A DNA stretch of 50,258 nucleotides from Silicimonas sp. (GCA_022824315.1 JAJEAC010000038.1:1-50258), one strand, 5' to 3'; counted from the stretch's first letter, positions 33,603-42,605 are shown. Program-made: numbers and translations. Notes: generated by a model not told the origin, from the letters alone.

Positions 33603-35165
33603 TCAGGCGGCACCGCGCTTGCCCTGATCTGCGGCCTCCTGCTTGCGCTTCCAGGCCCGCCAGGTCATCGCCCATTTCGCCGGGTCTTCAAACGCGTCAC
33701 CCTTGACTTGCGCAATGGCTTGGTTGTGGGGGGCCGACTTGACCATTTCCGGGTCCGAGCGGGCTTCCTCGCAGATCTTCGCGACAACGTCGATCCAGAG
33801 GTCGATGTCCTCCTTCGACCAGAGCTCTCCCGGCTCGGGGGTGAACGGCTCGGCCACGATCCAGGGCTCGTGGCTCATCCACCACGGGTCTATCCCGTAA
33901 TCCGCCATCCGGTTCGCGAAATCGACCGTGCCGATGCCGGTCTCCTCGGCGATGGGGCCCAGCGACCAGCGCGTCATTTCCATCCGCCTCGCGGATACGT
34001 CCGGGTTCGAGATGGCGAGGCCCGGGATCTCCGCAAGCCGCTTGTCCATGTAGTTGTTTGACACGACCGAGATGTCGGCACCAAGTTCGATCCCGTCCGC
34101 GCCCATGGCACGGGTCCAGGCATACGCCTTCACCACCTGTGGGACGTTGCCCCAATATTCCCGTATCTTGCCCATGGATTTCGGGCGGTCCTCGTCCAGC
34201 GCGTAGCGATCACCGGCCTTCACGACCACCGGCGTCGGCAGGTAGGCGGCAAGTTCATCCGAGCAGCCGAAGGCGCCCACGGCCGGGCCGCCGCCGGCCT
34301 TCGGCGCGCCGAATGTCTTGTGCAGCATGAACATGCATGCGTCGAAGCCCAGTTCGCGTGCCGACAGCTTGCCCATCACGCCGTTGAAATTCGCGTGGTC
34401 GTAAAAGCAGAGCGCGCCCGCCTCCTTCGCGATCCTGACCCACTCCTTGATCTCCGGATTGTAGATTCCCATGTCGTCCGGGTTGTTGATCATGATCAGT
34501 GCGGTGTTGCCGCTGACCGCAGCCCTCAGCGCGTCGAGCGACGGATAGCCGTTCTCCTCCAGGGGCAGGTTCACCACCTTGAAGCCGGCAGCCGCCGCGG
34601 TGGCCGGATTGCAGGGGTGCGCCTGAACCGAAGTGACCATTTCGGTTCGCTGGCCGAGCATGCCCTTGTCCGCCCAGTAAGCGCGGGCCACGCAGGCCAT
34701 CGTGTAGGCCGCGTTCGCGCCGCCGCCCGCCTGGAAGATGAACTGGTCCATCCCCGAAAGCGACCGGAGCATGCCGTCCATGTCGTGGATGATCTGCAGG
34801 ACGCCTTGCAAGGTATCCGGATGCTGGTAGGGATGCACTGCCGCCAGTTCCGGCCGCAACGTCGCGAATTCGGCGGTCTTCGAGTTGTATTTCATCGTGC
34901 AGGTACCGAAGAGGCTGACGCCCATCATCCCCAGCGTCATCTGGCTGAGGTGCAGGTAGTGGCGCTGCGCCTCGAATTCAGTGATTTCCGGAAGGTCCGG
35001 GCGGTCTGTGCGTGCCATCTCGCCCGGGATCAGGTCGATGCCGACAGCAGACCGGATCTCGTCCTCGGGTGCCGGGAAGTGCTGGCCCCGGCCGCCGGGG
35101 CGGCCCAGTTCCATCACCACGGGTTCATTCCACTTCGCGGCGTGAAATTCGGGTGGGCGGGTCAT
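33603..35165 (-). CDS. gcvPB: Glycine decarboxylase (P-protein) subunit 2-like, GcvPB
   Basis: 520 residues from ATG 35165, overlapping the gcvPA stop by 4 bases (ATGA). Motifs of the PLP-bearing half: HFPAPEDEIR, GTCTMKYNSK, YQHPDTLQGVLQIIHDM, TSVQAHPCNPATAAAAGF, and the PLP lysine in FMLHKTFGAPKAGGGPAVGA. With GcvPA it forms the decarboxylase of the glycine cleavage system, which needs lipoyl GcvH. No gcvT or gcvH is present in this window and the pair sits behind an operator shared with catabolic genes, so a specialised role is likely. Confidence 0.92.
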   Translation of the reverse strand: MTRPPEFHAAKWNEPVVMELGRPGGRGQHFPAPEDEIRSAVGIDLIPGEMARTDRPDLPEITEFEAQRHYLHLSQMTLGMMGVSLFGTCTMKYNSKTAEFATLRPELAAVHPYQHPDTLQGVLQIIHDMDGMLRSLSGMDQFIFQAGGGANAAYTMACVARAYWADKGMLGQRTEMVTSVQAHPCNPATAAAAGFKVVNLPLEENGYPSLDALRAAVSGNTALIMINNPDDMGIYNPEIKEWVRIAKEAGALCFYDHANFNGVMGKLSARELGFDACMFMLHKTFGAPKAGGGPAVGAFGCSDELAAYLPTPVVVKAGDRYALDEDRPKSMGKIREYWGNVPQVVKAYAWTRAMGADGIELGADISVVSNNYMDKRLAEIPGLAISNPDVSARRMEMTRWSLGPIAEETGIGTVDFANRMADYGIDPWWMSHEPWIVAEPFTPEPGELWSKEDIDLWIDVVAKICEEARSDPEMVKSAPHNQAIAQVKGDAFEDPAKWAMTWRAWKRKQEAADQGKRGAA

Positions 35166-36568
35166 TGCAGAACCTCCGTCAGTGTGTCGGCCAGCCGCCG
35201 GATGTCGGCGGCGGAGTGAACTTCGGTGACGCAGTAGAGCGCGGACCGACCGAGGCCGCCCGCTTCGTCCGATATGTCCTTCCCGCCGAAGATGCCCCTT
35301 GCGCGAAGCGCATCGTTGATTTCGGAGACGGTCCTGCCGGTGCCGTCGAAGTTGACGACGAATTCCTTGAACGTCGTGTCGGGCCAGACGATCCTCACGC
35401 CATCGATGTCGCCCAGGAGCTTCGCCGCGTATCGCGCGCGCGCCACGATCAGGGTTCCGAGTTCGCGGAAGCCTTCGGGTCCGAGGAGGCTCATGTAGAC
35501 CGCTCCCGCGATGGCCCACAGGTATGTCGAGTTGCCCGTCCAGTCGTTCCCGTTTTCCCGCATTCCGTAGGAGTTCTGATGCGGGCAGGCGAGGCCGAAG
35601 CCCAACTGGCCCGGCTCCCGTGTCTCCACGACCGACACGAGGAAGCCGTTGTATGCCCGCACGTAGCGTTCCTCGTCGCGGGAGGCGATGAACCCCCCGG
35701 CGCCGCCGCCGCAATGCATGTGGACCCCAAGCGGCTGAACCGGCCCGGTGACGATGTCCGCACCGTAGTCGCCGGGTGCCTTGATCACGCCGAGGCTTGC
35801 CGGGTCGACGCCCACGATGGTCTCGGCGCCGGCGGCGCGGGCGAGCCGCGCGATTTCCGCCGCGCCGGATTCGATCGTGCCCAGATAGGCCGGGTTTTCG
35901 AAATAGACCGCTGCCACGTCTTCGCCGAGCCTTGCCGCAAGGTCATTGGCATCAAGCCGTCCCGTGGTCGGGTCGGCTGCGATCGTGACGACCTCGATAT
36001 GGCCGTCCATCTCGGACGGCTGGCAATAGGTGCGGATCACGCTCAGCCGCTCCGGATCGGACAGGGCGGGGACCAGGACCTTGGCGCGTCCGGTGATCCG
36101 GGCCGCCATGCGGATCGCGTGGCCGATGGCGCAGCCCCAGGAGTAGACCGGCAACTGCACGACATCGAGGTTGAGAAGCGCGCCAAGTTGCGAGTTGAAT
36201 TCGAACCAGGCCTGGTTCCGTCCGTGGTCCGATTGGTAGCTGCCCCAGACGTTCGTGGCGAACTCGGTCCGCCCGACGATTTCATCGACGATGGCCGGGA
36301 CGTGGTGCTGCCAGACGCCGGCACCGATGAAGGAGAGGTTGTCCTCGCAGCTCGCGTTCCTCTTGAGCTTGCCGACGAGGTCGCGCCGAAGCTCGATCTC
36401 GGACGTCAGGGCAGGCGGAAGGTCGAGCGGCGTCGATCTGAAGTGATCATTCGGGATCTGCGCGAAAACCTCGTCAACGGAAGCGGCACCAATCTCCTTC
36501 AACATCCCCTCGATGATGCCGGGGGCTGAATTCGCCATCCATGGATGGGCCCGTCTCTCGCCTGCCAT
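35162..36568 (-). CDS. gcvPA: Glycine decarboxylase (P-protein) subunit 1-like, GcvPA
   Basis: 468 residues from ATG 36568, with AGGGAG 7 bases upstream. N-terminal HPWMANSAPGIIEGMLKEIG is the GcvPA start; LSFIGAGVWQHHVPAIVDEI and FEFNSQLGALLNLDVVQLPV are family blocks. It lacks the PLP lysine and pairs with GcvPB. Two-subunit P-protein is common in Gram-positives and thermophiles, whereas alphaproteobacteria usually use one long GcvP, which makes this pair look acquired or specialised. The operator-like dyad at 36609 lies 41 bases upstream. Confidence 0.92.
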   Translation of the reverse strand: MAGERRAHPWMANSAPGIIEGMLKEIGAASVDEVFAQIPNDHFRSTPLDLPPALTSEIELRRDLVGKLKRNASCEDNLSFIGAGVWQHHVPAIVDEIVGRTEFATNVWGSYQSDHGRNQAWFEFNSQLGALLNLDVVQLPVYSWGCAIGHAIRMAARITGRAKVLVPALSDPERLSVIRTYCQPSEMDGHIEVVTIAADPTTGRLDANDLAARLGEDVAAVYFENPAYLGTIESGAAEIARLARAAGAETIVGVDPASLGVIKAPGDYGADIVTGPVQPLGVHMHCGGGAGGFIASRDEERYVRAYNGFLVSVVETREPGQLGFGLACPHQNSYGMRENGNDWTGNSTYLWAIAGAVYMSLLGPEGFRELGTLIVARARYAAKLLGDIDGVRIVWPDTTFKEFVVNFDGTGRTVSEINDALRARGIFGGKDISDEAGGLGRSALYCVTEVHSAADIRRLADTLTEVLQ

Positions 36569-36608
36569 CTCGGTGCTCCCTATCGAATCCGCAGCGCTTC
36601 GAAAAATT

Positions 36609-36622
36609 CGCACAAATGTTCG
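36609..36622. promoter_or_regulatory. Operator-like dyad CGCAC-AAAT-GTTCG
   Basis: Matches the CGnAC-N4-GTnCG layout of the elements at 23037, 27800, 29499 and 37842. Located in the 72-base gap between the ATP-NAD kinase-like stop (36641) and the gcvPA start (36568), suggesting gcvPAB has its own regulated promoter. Confidence 0.6.
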
Positions 36623-36640
36623 CATAATGCGTGATACGGT

Positions 36641-37768
36641 TCAACTCGCTCCAACGCGCATCATCGTCTCGCGTCCCCGACCCGTCTTCACTCTCAGATA
36701 TCCCGAGAGCGCCTGGTCCAGCTCCGGGTCGCCCGTATCGACCCAGAGGCGGGGCTGTGCGAGGGTGGCCAGCTTGTCTTCGGAGGCCATCACGATCAGG
36801 CCCTCGGGTCCGGCCCGCGCGATCAGCGAGGGGGTGATCTGCTGGTTCCCGCGTCCGAGGAGAAATCCCTGTCGCCCCGTGACTCCGAGGACGATGCGCA
36901 CCGGCGCTCCGCCTGCAAGCGCCTCCAGCTCTTCGGCCGTCGCATCCCGTGCAACTACACGCCCGTCGCGAACGGCGTCGATCCCAAGCATGCTGGGCGT
37001 CGCGCCCATGGCCGTCAGGACTGCACCGGTGCTGGTGCCCGGCCCAATCACGTAGAGCGTACCCTGCGACATGCCTTCGACCAATTCCCTGGCCGCACCC
37101 GCGAGAGCATCTGCGGCCAGGGTCGACGGGCCGCCTTTCGAGGCCTGCATTCTCTTGCGTGATACGGGGACGCGGGCATGGCCAAACAGCTGCGGTGCAA
37201 TACGGCCGGACCGCAACGCCGCCTCGTCGATGTCCATGATCTCCGCTCCGTCGTCCCAGCCAATTCGGTCCGGTGAGGTCACGAGGTCCGACAGGAGCGC
37301 GCCGGCTGCCTCGGGCGAGATGGCGAACGCGCCAGAGTGCATTTTCACGCCGCAGGGGATGCCGAGAACGGCGCGACCGGGGCCAAGGCTGGCGGTCACG
37401 TCCCTGGCCGTTCCGTCCCCGCCACCGAAGACGACAAGATCGCATCCTGTCAGCGCCTGGGCCGCGACGCGCGTGTCGCGCGCCGTGCCCGAGACCTCGA
37501 TCGGCGCCAGGGAACGCACATCCAGGTCAAGGCCCTCCAGCCAACCTGCGGCAAGCTTTCCCGGAGCCGCCCGAACGAGCGTTCCCGGCGCACGATCGGC
37601 AAGTCGGGCGAATGCCCGTCGCACGCGCTCGCCCGCACGGGGCACGGCGCCACGGTCCAGCGCCTCTGCCACGGTGCCGGGACCATCCGTTCCTTTCAGC
37701 CCTACAGCGCCTCCGAGACCAGCGATGGGATTGACGACAAGGCCGAAGGTCAGGGCTTCGGCGGGCAT
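36641..37768 (-). CDS. ATP-NAD kinase / AcoX-like family protein
   Basis: 375 residues. Nucleotide-kinase features: GLVVNPIAGLGG at 10-20, VVFGGGDGTARDV (GGGDGT 115-120), GIPCGVKMHSGAFAISPEAAG, and GPGTSTGAVLTAMG. AcoX-like relatives accompany acetoin operons and resemble NAD kinases; most have no proven activity. It may phosphorylate NAD to supply NADPH for the SDR/OYE steps, or modify another metabolite. It is transcribed with or just ahead of gcvPA. ATG 37768 lies 157 bases from the divergent GST start. Confidence 0.85.
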   Translation of the reverse strand: MPAEALTFGLVVNPIAGLGGAVGLKGTDGPGTVAEALDRGAVPRAGERVRRAFARLADRAPGTLVRAAPGKLAAGWLEGLDLDVRSLAPIEVSGTARDTRVAAQALTGCDLVVFGGGDGTARDVTASLGPGRAVLGIPCGVKMHSGAFAISPEAAGALLSDLVTSPDRIGWDDGAEIMDIDEAALRSGRIAPQLFGHARVPVSRKRMQASKGGPSTLAADALAGAARELVEGMSQGTLYVIGPGTSTGAVLTAMGATPSMLGIDAVRDGRVVARDATAEELEALAGGAPVRIVLGVTGRQGFLLGRGNQQITPSLIARAGPEGLIVMASEDKLATLAQPRLWVDTGDPELDQALSGYLRVKTGRGRETMMRVGAS

Positions 37769-37841
37769 TCTGACAGCATTGCCTGCCGGTTCGGCATGAT
37801 TGAAGGGATTGACACCGCCATGGCTCTCCTCCGACTATCGT

Positions 37842-37855
37842 CGTACAAAGGTTTG
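37842..37855. promoter_or_regulatory. Operator-like element CGTAC-AAAG-GTTTG (imperfect)
   Basis: Fits CGnAC-N4-GT and differs from the other copies at the right end. It lies between the divergent ATP-NAD kinase-like (37768) and GST (37926) genes, 70 bases before the GST start. A second CGCAC occurs at 37861. Confidence 0.45.
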
Positions 37856-37925
37856 CCTGACGCACAATGGGTGCGGAGGCAGGCATGCACAAGCCCGCCG
37901 ACCCATTGCACTGCCGGAGCAGGCC

Positions 37926-38618
37926 ATGATCAAGTTCTACTACAACGCTGCGCCGAACCCGATGAAGGTCGCGCTCTTCCTCGAGGAAAGCGGTCTGGAC
38001 TACGACCCTGTCCCTGTCGACACCCGCCGGGGCGAGCAGCACGGCGCGACGTTCCGTGCAATAAACCCGAACGGCAAGGTGCCCGTGATCGTCGATGGCG
38101 AGACCACGGTCTTCGACAGCAACGCGATCCTCCTCTATCTTGCGGAAAAGACAGGAAAGTTCCTGCCCACTGAGGGTTCCTGCGCAAGGGGAGAGCTCTT
38201 GTCCTGGCTGATGTTCGTGGCCTCGGGCGTGGGCCCGTTTTCTGGACAGGCCGTGCACTTCCGGAATTTTTCGCCCGAGAAGGTGCCCTACGCGCTCAAG
38301 CGTTATGACTTCGAGGCCCGTCGGCATTGGCAGATCGTCGAGGACCGTCTGGCGGGCCGTCCCTACATGCTGGACGGGGGCTACTCGATCGTGGACATGT
38401 CTGTCTGGGGCTGGGCGTCGCGGCTGACCTACATGCTGGGGGATGACCGGATCATGGAGACCTACCCAAACACGGACAGGCTGCTTCGCGAGATTGATGC
38501 CCGCCCGGCGGCAGAGCGTGCGCAGGTCTTGGCCAGGTCCCACGCTTTCAAGGCAGAGTTCGACGAGGAGGCGATGCGCGCCCTCTATCCCCAGATCTAT
38601 GCGCCGGACCCCGACTGA
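37926..38618 (+). CDS. Glutathione S-transferase (YfcG/nu-like)
   Basis: 230 residues from ATG 37926 with GGAGCAGG upstream. N-terminal thioredoxin fold: MIKFYYNAAPNPMKVALFLE, the cis-Pro motif NPNGKVPVIVD, and TVFDSNAILLYLAEK (the Glu/Asp-Ser glutathione contact). The C-terminal helical domain carries DGGYSIVDMSVWGWASRL (N-capping motif). It could conjugate or reduce an electrophilic pathway intermediate with glutathione. SDR 3 starts 3 bases after its stop, so the two are co-transcribed. Confidence 0.93.
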   Translation: MIKFYYNAAPNPMKVALFLEESGLDYDPVPVDTRRGEQHGATFRAINPNGKVPVIVDGETTVFDSNAILLYLAEKTGKFLPTEGSCARGELLSWLMFVASGVGPFSGQAVHFRNFSPEKVPYALKRYDFEARRHWQIVEDRLAGRPYMLDGGYSIVDMSVWGWASRLTYMLGDDRIMETYPNTDRLLREIDARPAAERAQVLARSHAFKAEFDEEAMRALYPQIYAPDPD

Positions 38619-38621
38619 TCC

Positions 38622-39413
38622 ATGGCGGTTGCGAAGCCGAACGATCCGCCGCGAACGACCCTGGTCACCGGAGCCGGATCCGGCATTGGCCGGGCCATAG
38701 CCTACCGGGTCGCCGAGGATGGCGACTGCGTCGTTTGCGCGGATATCGACGCAGACGGTGCGGATGAGACCGCAACCGAAATCGTGTCGAAAGGGGGCCG
38801 GGCGATTCCGGTCACGGTTGATGTTGCCGACGAGGCCTCTGTTGCCGCCATGGTGAATGCGACGCTTGCAGAAGCGGGCTCCCTGGACGCCGTGGCCGCG
38901 AATGCCGGCATCATGATTGAAGGTGACATCCTGTCCCTGACCCTGGACGACTGGATGCGGGTCATGCAGGTCAATGCGACCGGCGCGTTTCTGACGGCGC
39001 GCGCGACCCTTCCCCATCTCGTGTCCGGCGGCCGCGGCACTCTCGTCTTTACGGCCTCCACCGTCGCATTGAGCGGCATGAAGGGCGTCACCGCGTATTC
39101 CGCGTCGAAGGGTGCTGTTGCGGCGCTGACCCGGCAGCTTGCCGCGGACTTCGCAGGCAATGGCGTCCGGGTGAACGCCGTGGCGCCGGGCGCCGTTCGG
39201 ACCCCTCTGGCCGAAAGCCAGTTCCGGGCCCGAGCCGCCGATCAGGAAGAATTCGAAGACCTCCTGACGCAGTTGATCCAGCGCTACCCGCTCTCGCGCT
39301 GGGGCGTGCCGGAGGAGATCGCGGAAATGGTCGCCTTTCTTCTGGGGCCCAAGAGCGGCTGGATAACCGGCCAGATCATTCCTGTGGACGGCGGATTGCT
39401 AGAGACGCGCTAG
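38622..39413 (+). CDS. Short-chain dehydrogenase/reductase (SDR) 3
   Basis: 263 residues. Cofactor loop LVTGAGSGIGRAIAYRVAE (about 14-32), Asp in VVCADIDADGADE selecting NAD(H), NAG in VAANAGIMI, Ser in FTASTVALSG and the YSASK pair near residue 155. C-terminal GWITGQIIPVDGGLLETR is the standard SDR end. Co-transcribed with GST and the last gene of the IclR-type cluster on the right. Confidence 0.92.
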   Translation: MAVAKPNDPPRTTLVTGAGSGIGRAIAYRVAEDGDCVVCADIDADGADETATEIVSKGGRAIPVTVDVADEASVAAMVNATLAEAGSLDAVAANAGIMIEGDILSLTLDDWMRVMQVNATGAFLTARATLPHLVSGGRGTLVFTASTVALSGMKGVTAYSASKGAVAALTRQLAADFAGNGVRVNAVAPGAVRTPLAESQFRARAADQEEFEDLLTQLIQRYPLSRWGVPEEIAEMVAFLLGPKSGWITGQIIPVDGGLLETR

Positions 39414-39787
39414 GCGGTCCCATGGTGGCACGAGAAGGCGGGTGATCGCGCGTCGCTCCTGGCCGACAATGCCATCCCTTCTTGGCGTCCTGCGGGTTCA
39501 GGCTTCTTGGGAGATGACAAGCCGCATGCCGCGTTTCCGTCACATCAACGCCAGCCTCCGCTTGAACCGGCAGCACGCCTTTGCCGCCCCAAAGTGCCGC
39601 TGCGAAGCTTGAGGCTCGTCCTTTCCTTTGATAGCATCCTGCTTGGCGCCGCAGCGGCAGCGACTGTCCCTGTGAACGAGCTGTTCAACGGCGAAGGTCT
39701 CGCAACGGCATCGGCGTGTGGCTATGAACAATGGTGTGCAGCGCGGGCTTGGTGCTTCCTCCGGGCCAGAGATATCGGGCAGAGGCG
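39414..39787. other. Gene-poor interval between SDR 3 and the TPR-like gene
   Basis: 374 bases. No protein-like frame with a credible start is seen on either strand, and neither operator motif of this window occurs here. Confidence 0.5.
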
Positions 39788-41494
39788 ATGGGCTACGAAT
39801 TCGATCTCGGCAGGTACACTCGACCGCTTGCCACGCGCAATCCCGAGGCACAGCTCTGGTTCGACCGTGGCCTGTTGTGGCTCTACGGCTTCAACCACGA
39901 GGAGGCGGTGGTCTGCTTTCGCGAGGCGCAGCGGGCCGACCCGGACTGTGCAATTGCGTTCTGGGGGGAAGCCTACGCCGCCGGACCCTTCATCAACCTG
40001 CCCTGGTGCTGGATGAGCGAGACGGAAGCCCAGGATGCAATAACCACGTGCTTCGCCGCCACCCAGGAAGCGATGGAACGGCGTGACGACGCCACTCCGG
40101 TCGAACGCGCCCTCATCGAGGCCCTTCCGGCCCGCTATCAACGCAACGCCGTCGTTTCGTTGGACGAATTCTCCCGCTGGGACGACGATTTCGCTGCCCG
40201 CATGCGGGAGGTGCATCACCGCTTTCCGGGCGACGCCGACGTGGCCAGCCTCTTTGCGGAGGCCCTGATCACCCGTACGCCCTGGCGCCTCTGGGACCCG
40301 GATACAGGGGAAGCCGCCGATGGCGCCGACACCGAAGAGGCGCGAGACGTGCTGGAAGCGGCCATGCGGATACGCAGCGAAGCGAGGCAGGCGCCGCACC
40401 CGGGCATGCTCCACATGTACATCCACGTGATGGAGATGTCGCGGATTCCCGAGTGCGCGCAGGCCGCGGCCGACGGTCTTCACCGGCTGTCGCCCGACAA
40501 TGGCCATCTCAACCATATGCCCTGTCACATCTATCTCCAGTGCGGACGTTACGCGGATGCGCTTGCGGTGAGTCGCAAGGCGGTGCGCGCGGACGTCAAG
40601 TACGCGCGCCGCGTCGGGCCCTTCAACTTCTATACCACCGCGCGCTGTCACGACTTCCACGCCATGATGGACGCAGCGATGATGCTGGGGGACCTTGGCG
40701 GCGCTCAGGAGGCGGCACGGGGAATCACCCAAACGGTGACACCGGACCTGCTTCGCCAAGACCGCCCGCATTTGGTAGCGACGCTCGACGCCTACTGTTC
40801 CTCGACCGTCCATGTACCGGTTCGTTTCGGGCAGTGGCGCGAAATCGTGGACGCTCCCCTGCCCGCGCATCCCGAACTCTACGTCGTGACGACACTCATG
40901 GATCAATATGCAAGGGGTGTCGCACATGCCGCGCTCGGCGAATTCGAGGCCGCGGAACGCGAGCTCGCGAGCCTGGAATCGGGCACGGCCGAGCTTCCGG
41001 AAACCCGCCTCTACTTCAACAATGCGGTACGGGACATCATGGCGATTGCCCGGGCGATGCTCTGCGGGGAATTGGCCTATCACCGGGGCGAGCGCGAATC
41101 CGGCTTTGCCCACCTCCGGGAGGCGGTGCGGCGCAGCGACCAACTGGCCTATAGCGAGCCTTGGCCGTGGATGCATCCGCCGCGCCATGCCCTGGGTGCC
41201 CTCCTTCTGGAAGACGGGCAGGTGGAGGAGGCCGAAACGGTCTACCGGAAGGACCTCGGCCTCGACGGCGAGGGCAGGCGGTGTCTTCAGAATCGCGGCA
41301 ACGTTTGGTCTCTGCACGGCTACCATGAGTGTTTGCAACGCCTTGGTCGACGCCGTGAGGCGGAAGCGCTGGCCCCGCAACTGACTGCCGCCCTTTCGCG
41401 GAGCGACACGCGGATCGACTCATCCTGCCATTGCCGGAAGCGGACGCTTGGACGGTTGGCGGATTCCGCAGATCCTGCAAGGCTTGCGGACTAG
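39788..41494 (+). CDS. Tetratricopeptide-repeat (TPR-like) protein
   Basis: 568 residues from ATG 39788. The N-terminal FDRGLLWLYGFNHEEAVVCF and AQRADPDCAIAFWGEAYAAG form a TPR-type helix pair, and similar pairs recur (QCGRYADALAVSRKAVRAD; AALGEFEAAERELASLE; LLLEDGQVEEAETVYRKDLG). The conserved HMYIHVMEMS and LNHMPCHIYLQCGRY suggest a His-rich site in the centre. There is no signal peptide or membrane segment. Proteins of this type are often orphan genes beside transport or catabolic loci; no activity can be assigned. A long antisense frame opposite it is a shadow. Confidence 0.82.
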   Translation: MGYEFDLGRYTRPLATRNPEAQLWFDRGLLWLYGFNHEEAVVCFREAQRADPDCAIAFWGEAYAAGPFINLPWCWMSETEAQDAITTCFAATQEAMERRDDATPVERALIEALPARYQRNAVVSLDEFSRWDDDFAARMREVHHRFPGDADVASLFAEALITRTPWRLWDPDTGEAADGADTEEARDVLEAAMRIRSEARQAPHPGMLHMYIHVMEMSRIPECAQAAADGLHRLSPDNGHLNHMPCHIYLQCGRYADALAVSRKAVRADVKYARRVGPFNFYTTARCHDFHAMMDAAMMLGDLGGAQEAARGITQTVTPDLLRQDRPHLVATLDAYCSSTVHVPVRFGQWREIVDAPLPAHPELYVVTTLMDQYARGVAHAALGEFEAAERELASLESGTAELPETRLYFNNAVRDIMAIARAMLCGELAYHRGERESGFAHLREAVRRSDQLAYSEPWPWMHPPRHALGALLLEDGQVEEAETVYRKDLGLDGEGRRCLQNRGNVWSLHGYHECLQRLGRRREAEALAPQLTAALSRSDTRIDSSCHCRKRTLGRLADSADPARLAD

Positions 41495-42119
41495 GGGCGC
41501 CCCATTGCGTCACGCTCTCCCGATCAAGAAAATCCTGCCTCCAACGTCTGTGTCCCGTTCATCGCATCGGGGCTTTCGACTGTCCCTGGCTGTTGGCAGC
41601 CGGGCTGTTTGGCGCGCCGGCTGAGAATCGAAACCGACTGTCAGGCGCGGCGCTGTACGCTGGCTCAAATTCTGTAGGCCACGCAATTGAACCGGCTTGT
41701 GACAAACATGCGAATCAGGCAGGCAAGCTCGCGCACGGTTGCGCTGATCGTTACGTGCGCATCCACTCGGGCGAGGCGTGCTCGATCCCTGGATTTGACG
41801 AAAGGCCGGCTTCTGCACACGTTCATGGCGTTCAGGTTCCGGGATTGCGCGACCTCTTCTCCTGACTCCTGAGCCCGCATCATGCATGTTCGCCCGCCGT
41901 GAGGCAGAACCTCCTGAAGGACACCAGGCTCTCGTCGTTGGACCTGGCTCACTGGTGGGGCTGCGGCGTCCCGTCGTCATGCAGGTGTGATCCGCCGATC
42001 TTACCGCAATTGTCTGTGCAGGGGGCCATAGGCAGCAATTTGCGGTCTCCGGGTAGTCCGAGTAGCCTTGTTCGAAACGGAACCGGGCAACGACCCGGCA
42101 GCATGGAGCCAGAAATCGA
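41495..42119. other. Gene-poor interval, possibly a degraded gene
   Basis: 625 bases without a convincing gene. On the minus strand (41665-41870) a frame reads ARVDAHVTISATVRELACLI and has a transposase-tail look, but with no start, partner frame or inverted repeats it cannot be assigned. Confidence 0.4.
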
Positions 42120-42605
42120 ATGGATCACGCACGAAGCCTCGAGGGCTTGTTGGACAAGGCGGAAATCACGGATCTGATCCACGCGTATTGCTATCATTTC
42201 GATCGGGCCGAACCCGAGGCGGTCGTTGCCCTTTTCGCCGAGGACGCCGTCATCGATTACGGACCCGATGTGCCGACGATGGAAGGTGTGGACGAAATCA
42301 CTCCGATGATATCGCGCGGATTGGCCGAAGTGTTCGCCGCGACGAGCCACCACGTGTCCAATATCGTCATCCGTTTCGATGGGCCGGACGCAGCAACGAG
42401 CGTTTGCTACCTGTACGCGTGGCAGCGTTACCTGGGGAGTGATGCCGAGAGCGAACTTTGGGGCCAGTATCACCATTCCTTCCGCCGCGCCGACACCGGA
42501 TGGCAGATTTCCCGGCTGGTTCTCCGCGCGGTTACAATGAAGAACTTCCACCGCGAGAACATGCACCCAATTGGTCGCCGGAACTTCAGTTCGGAACCAA
42601 AGTGA
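42120..42605 (+). CDS. SnoaL/NTF2-like small enzyme
   Basis: 161 residues; ATG 42120 with GGAG 11 bases upstream. The cone-like NTF2 fold is suggested by EITDLIHAYCYHFDRAEPEA, VVALFAEDAVIDYGPDVP, the ATSHHVSNIVIRFDG strand with a His pair, and the C-terminal GWQISRLVLRAVTM. Relatives include scytalone dehydratase-like and steroid isomerase-like enzymes that use Tyr/His/Asp acid-base chemistry. It is monocistronic and bordered by gene-poor DNA, so context gives no substrate. Confidence 0.82.
   Translation: MDHARSLEGLLDKAEITDLIHAYCYHFDRAEPEAVVALFAEDAVIDYGPDVPTMEGVDEITPMISRGLAEVFAATSHHVSNIVIRFDGPDAATSVCYLYAWQRYLGSDAESELWGQYHHSFRRADTGWQISRLVLRAVTMKNFHRENMHPIGRRNFSSEPK

Noticed and set aside
33603..36568. 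Treating GcvPA/GcvPB as the housekeeping glycine cleavage system
   Set aside because: No gcvT or gcvH is adjacent and an operator shared with catabolic genes precedes it; the rest of the genome would be needed to decide.
39722..41380. 552-residue open frame antisense to the TPR-like gene
   Set aside because: The sense frame has TPR-like repeats and a normal N-terminus; the antisense frame shows none and is His/Arg-rich as expected for a shadow.
41665..41870. Transposase-tail-like frame on the minus strand
   Set aside because: Only a short stretch (ISATVRELA) looks familiar; no start, catalytic part or inverted repeats were found.
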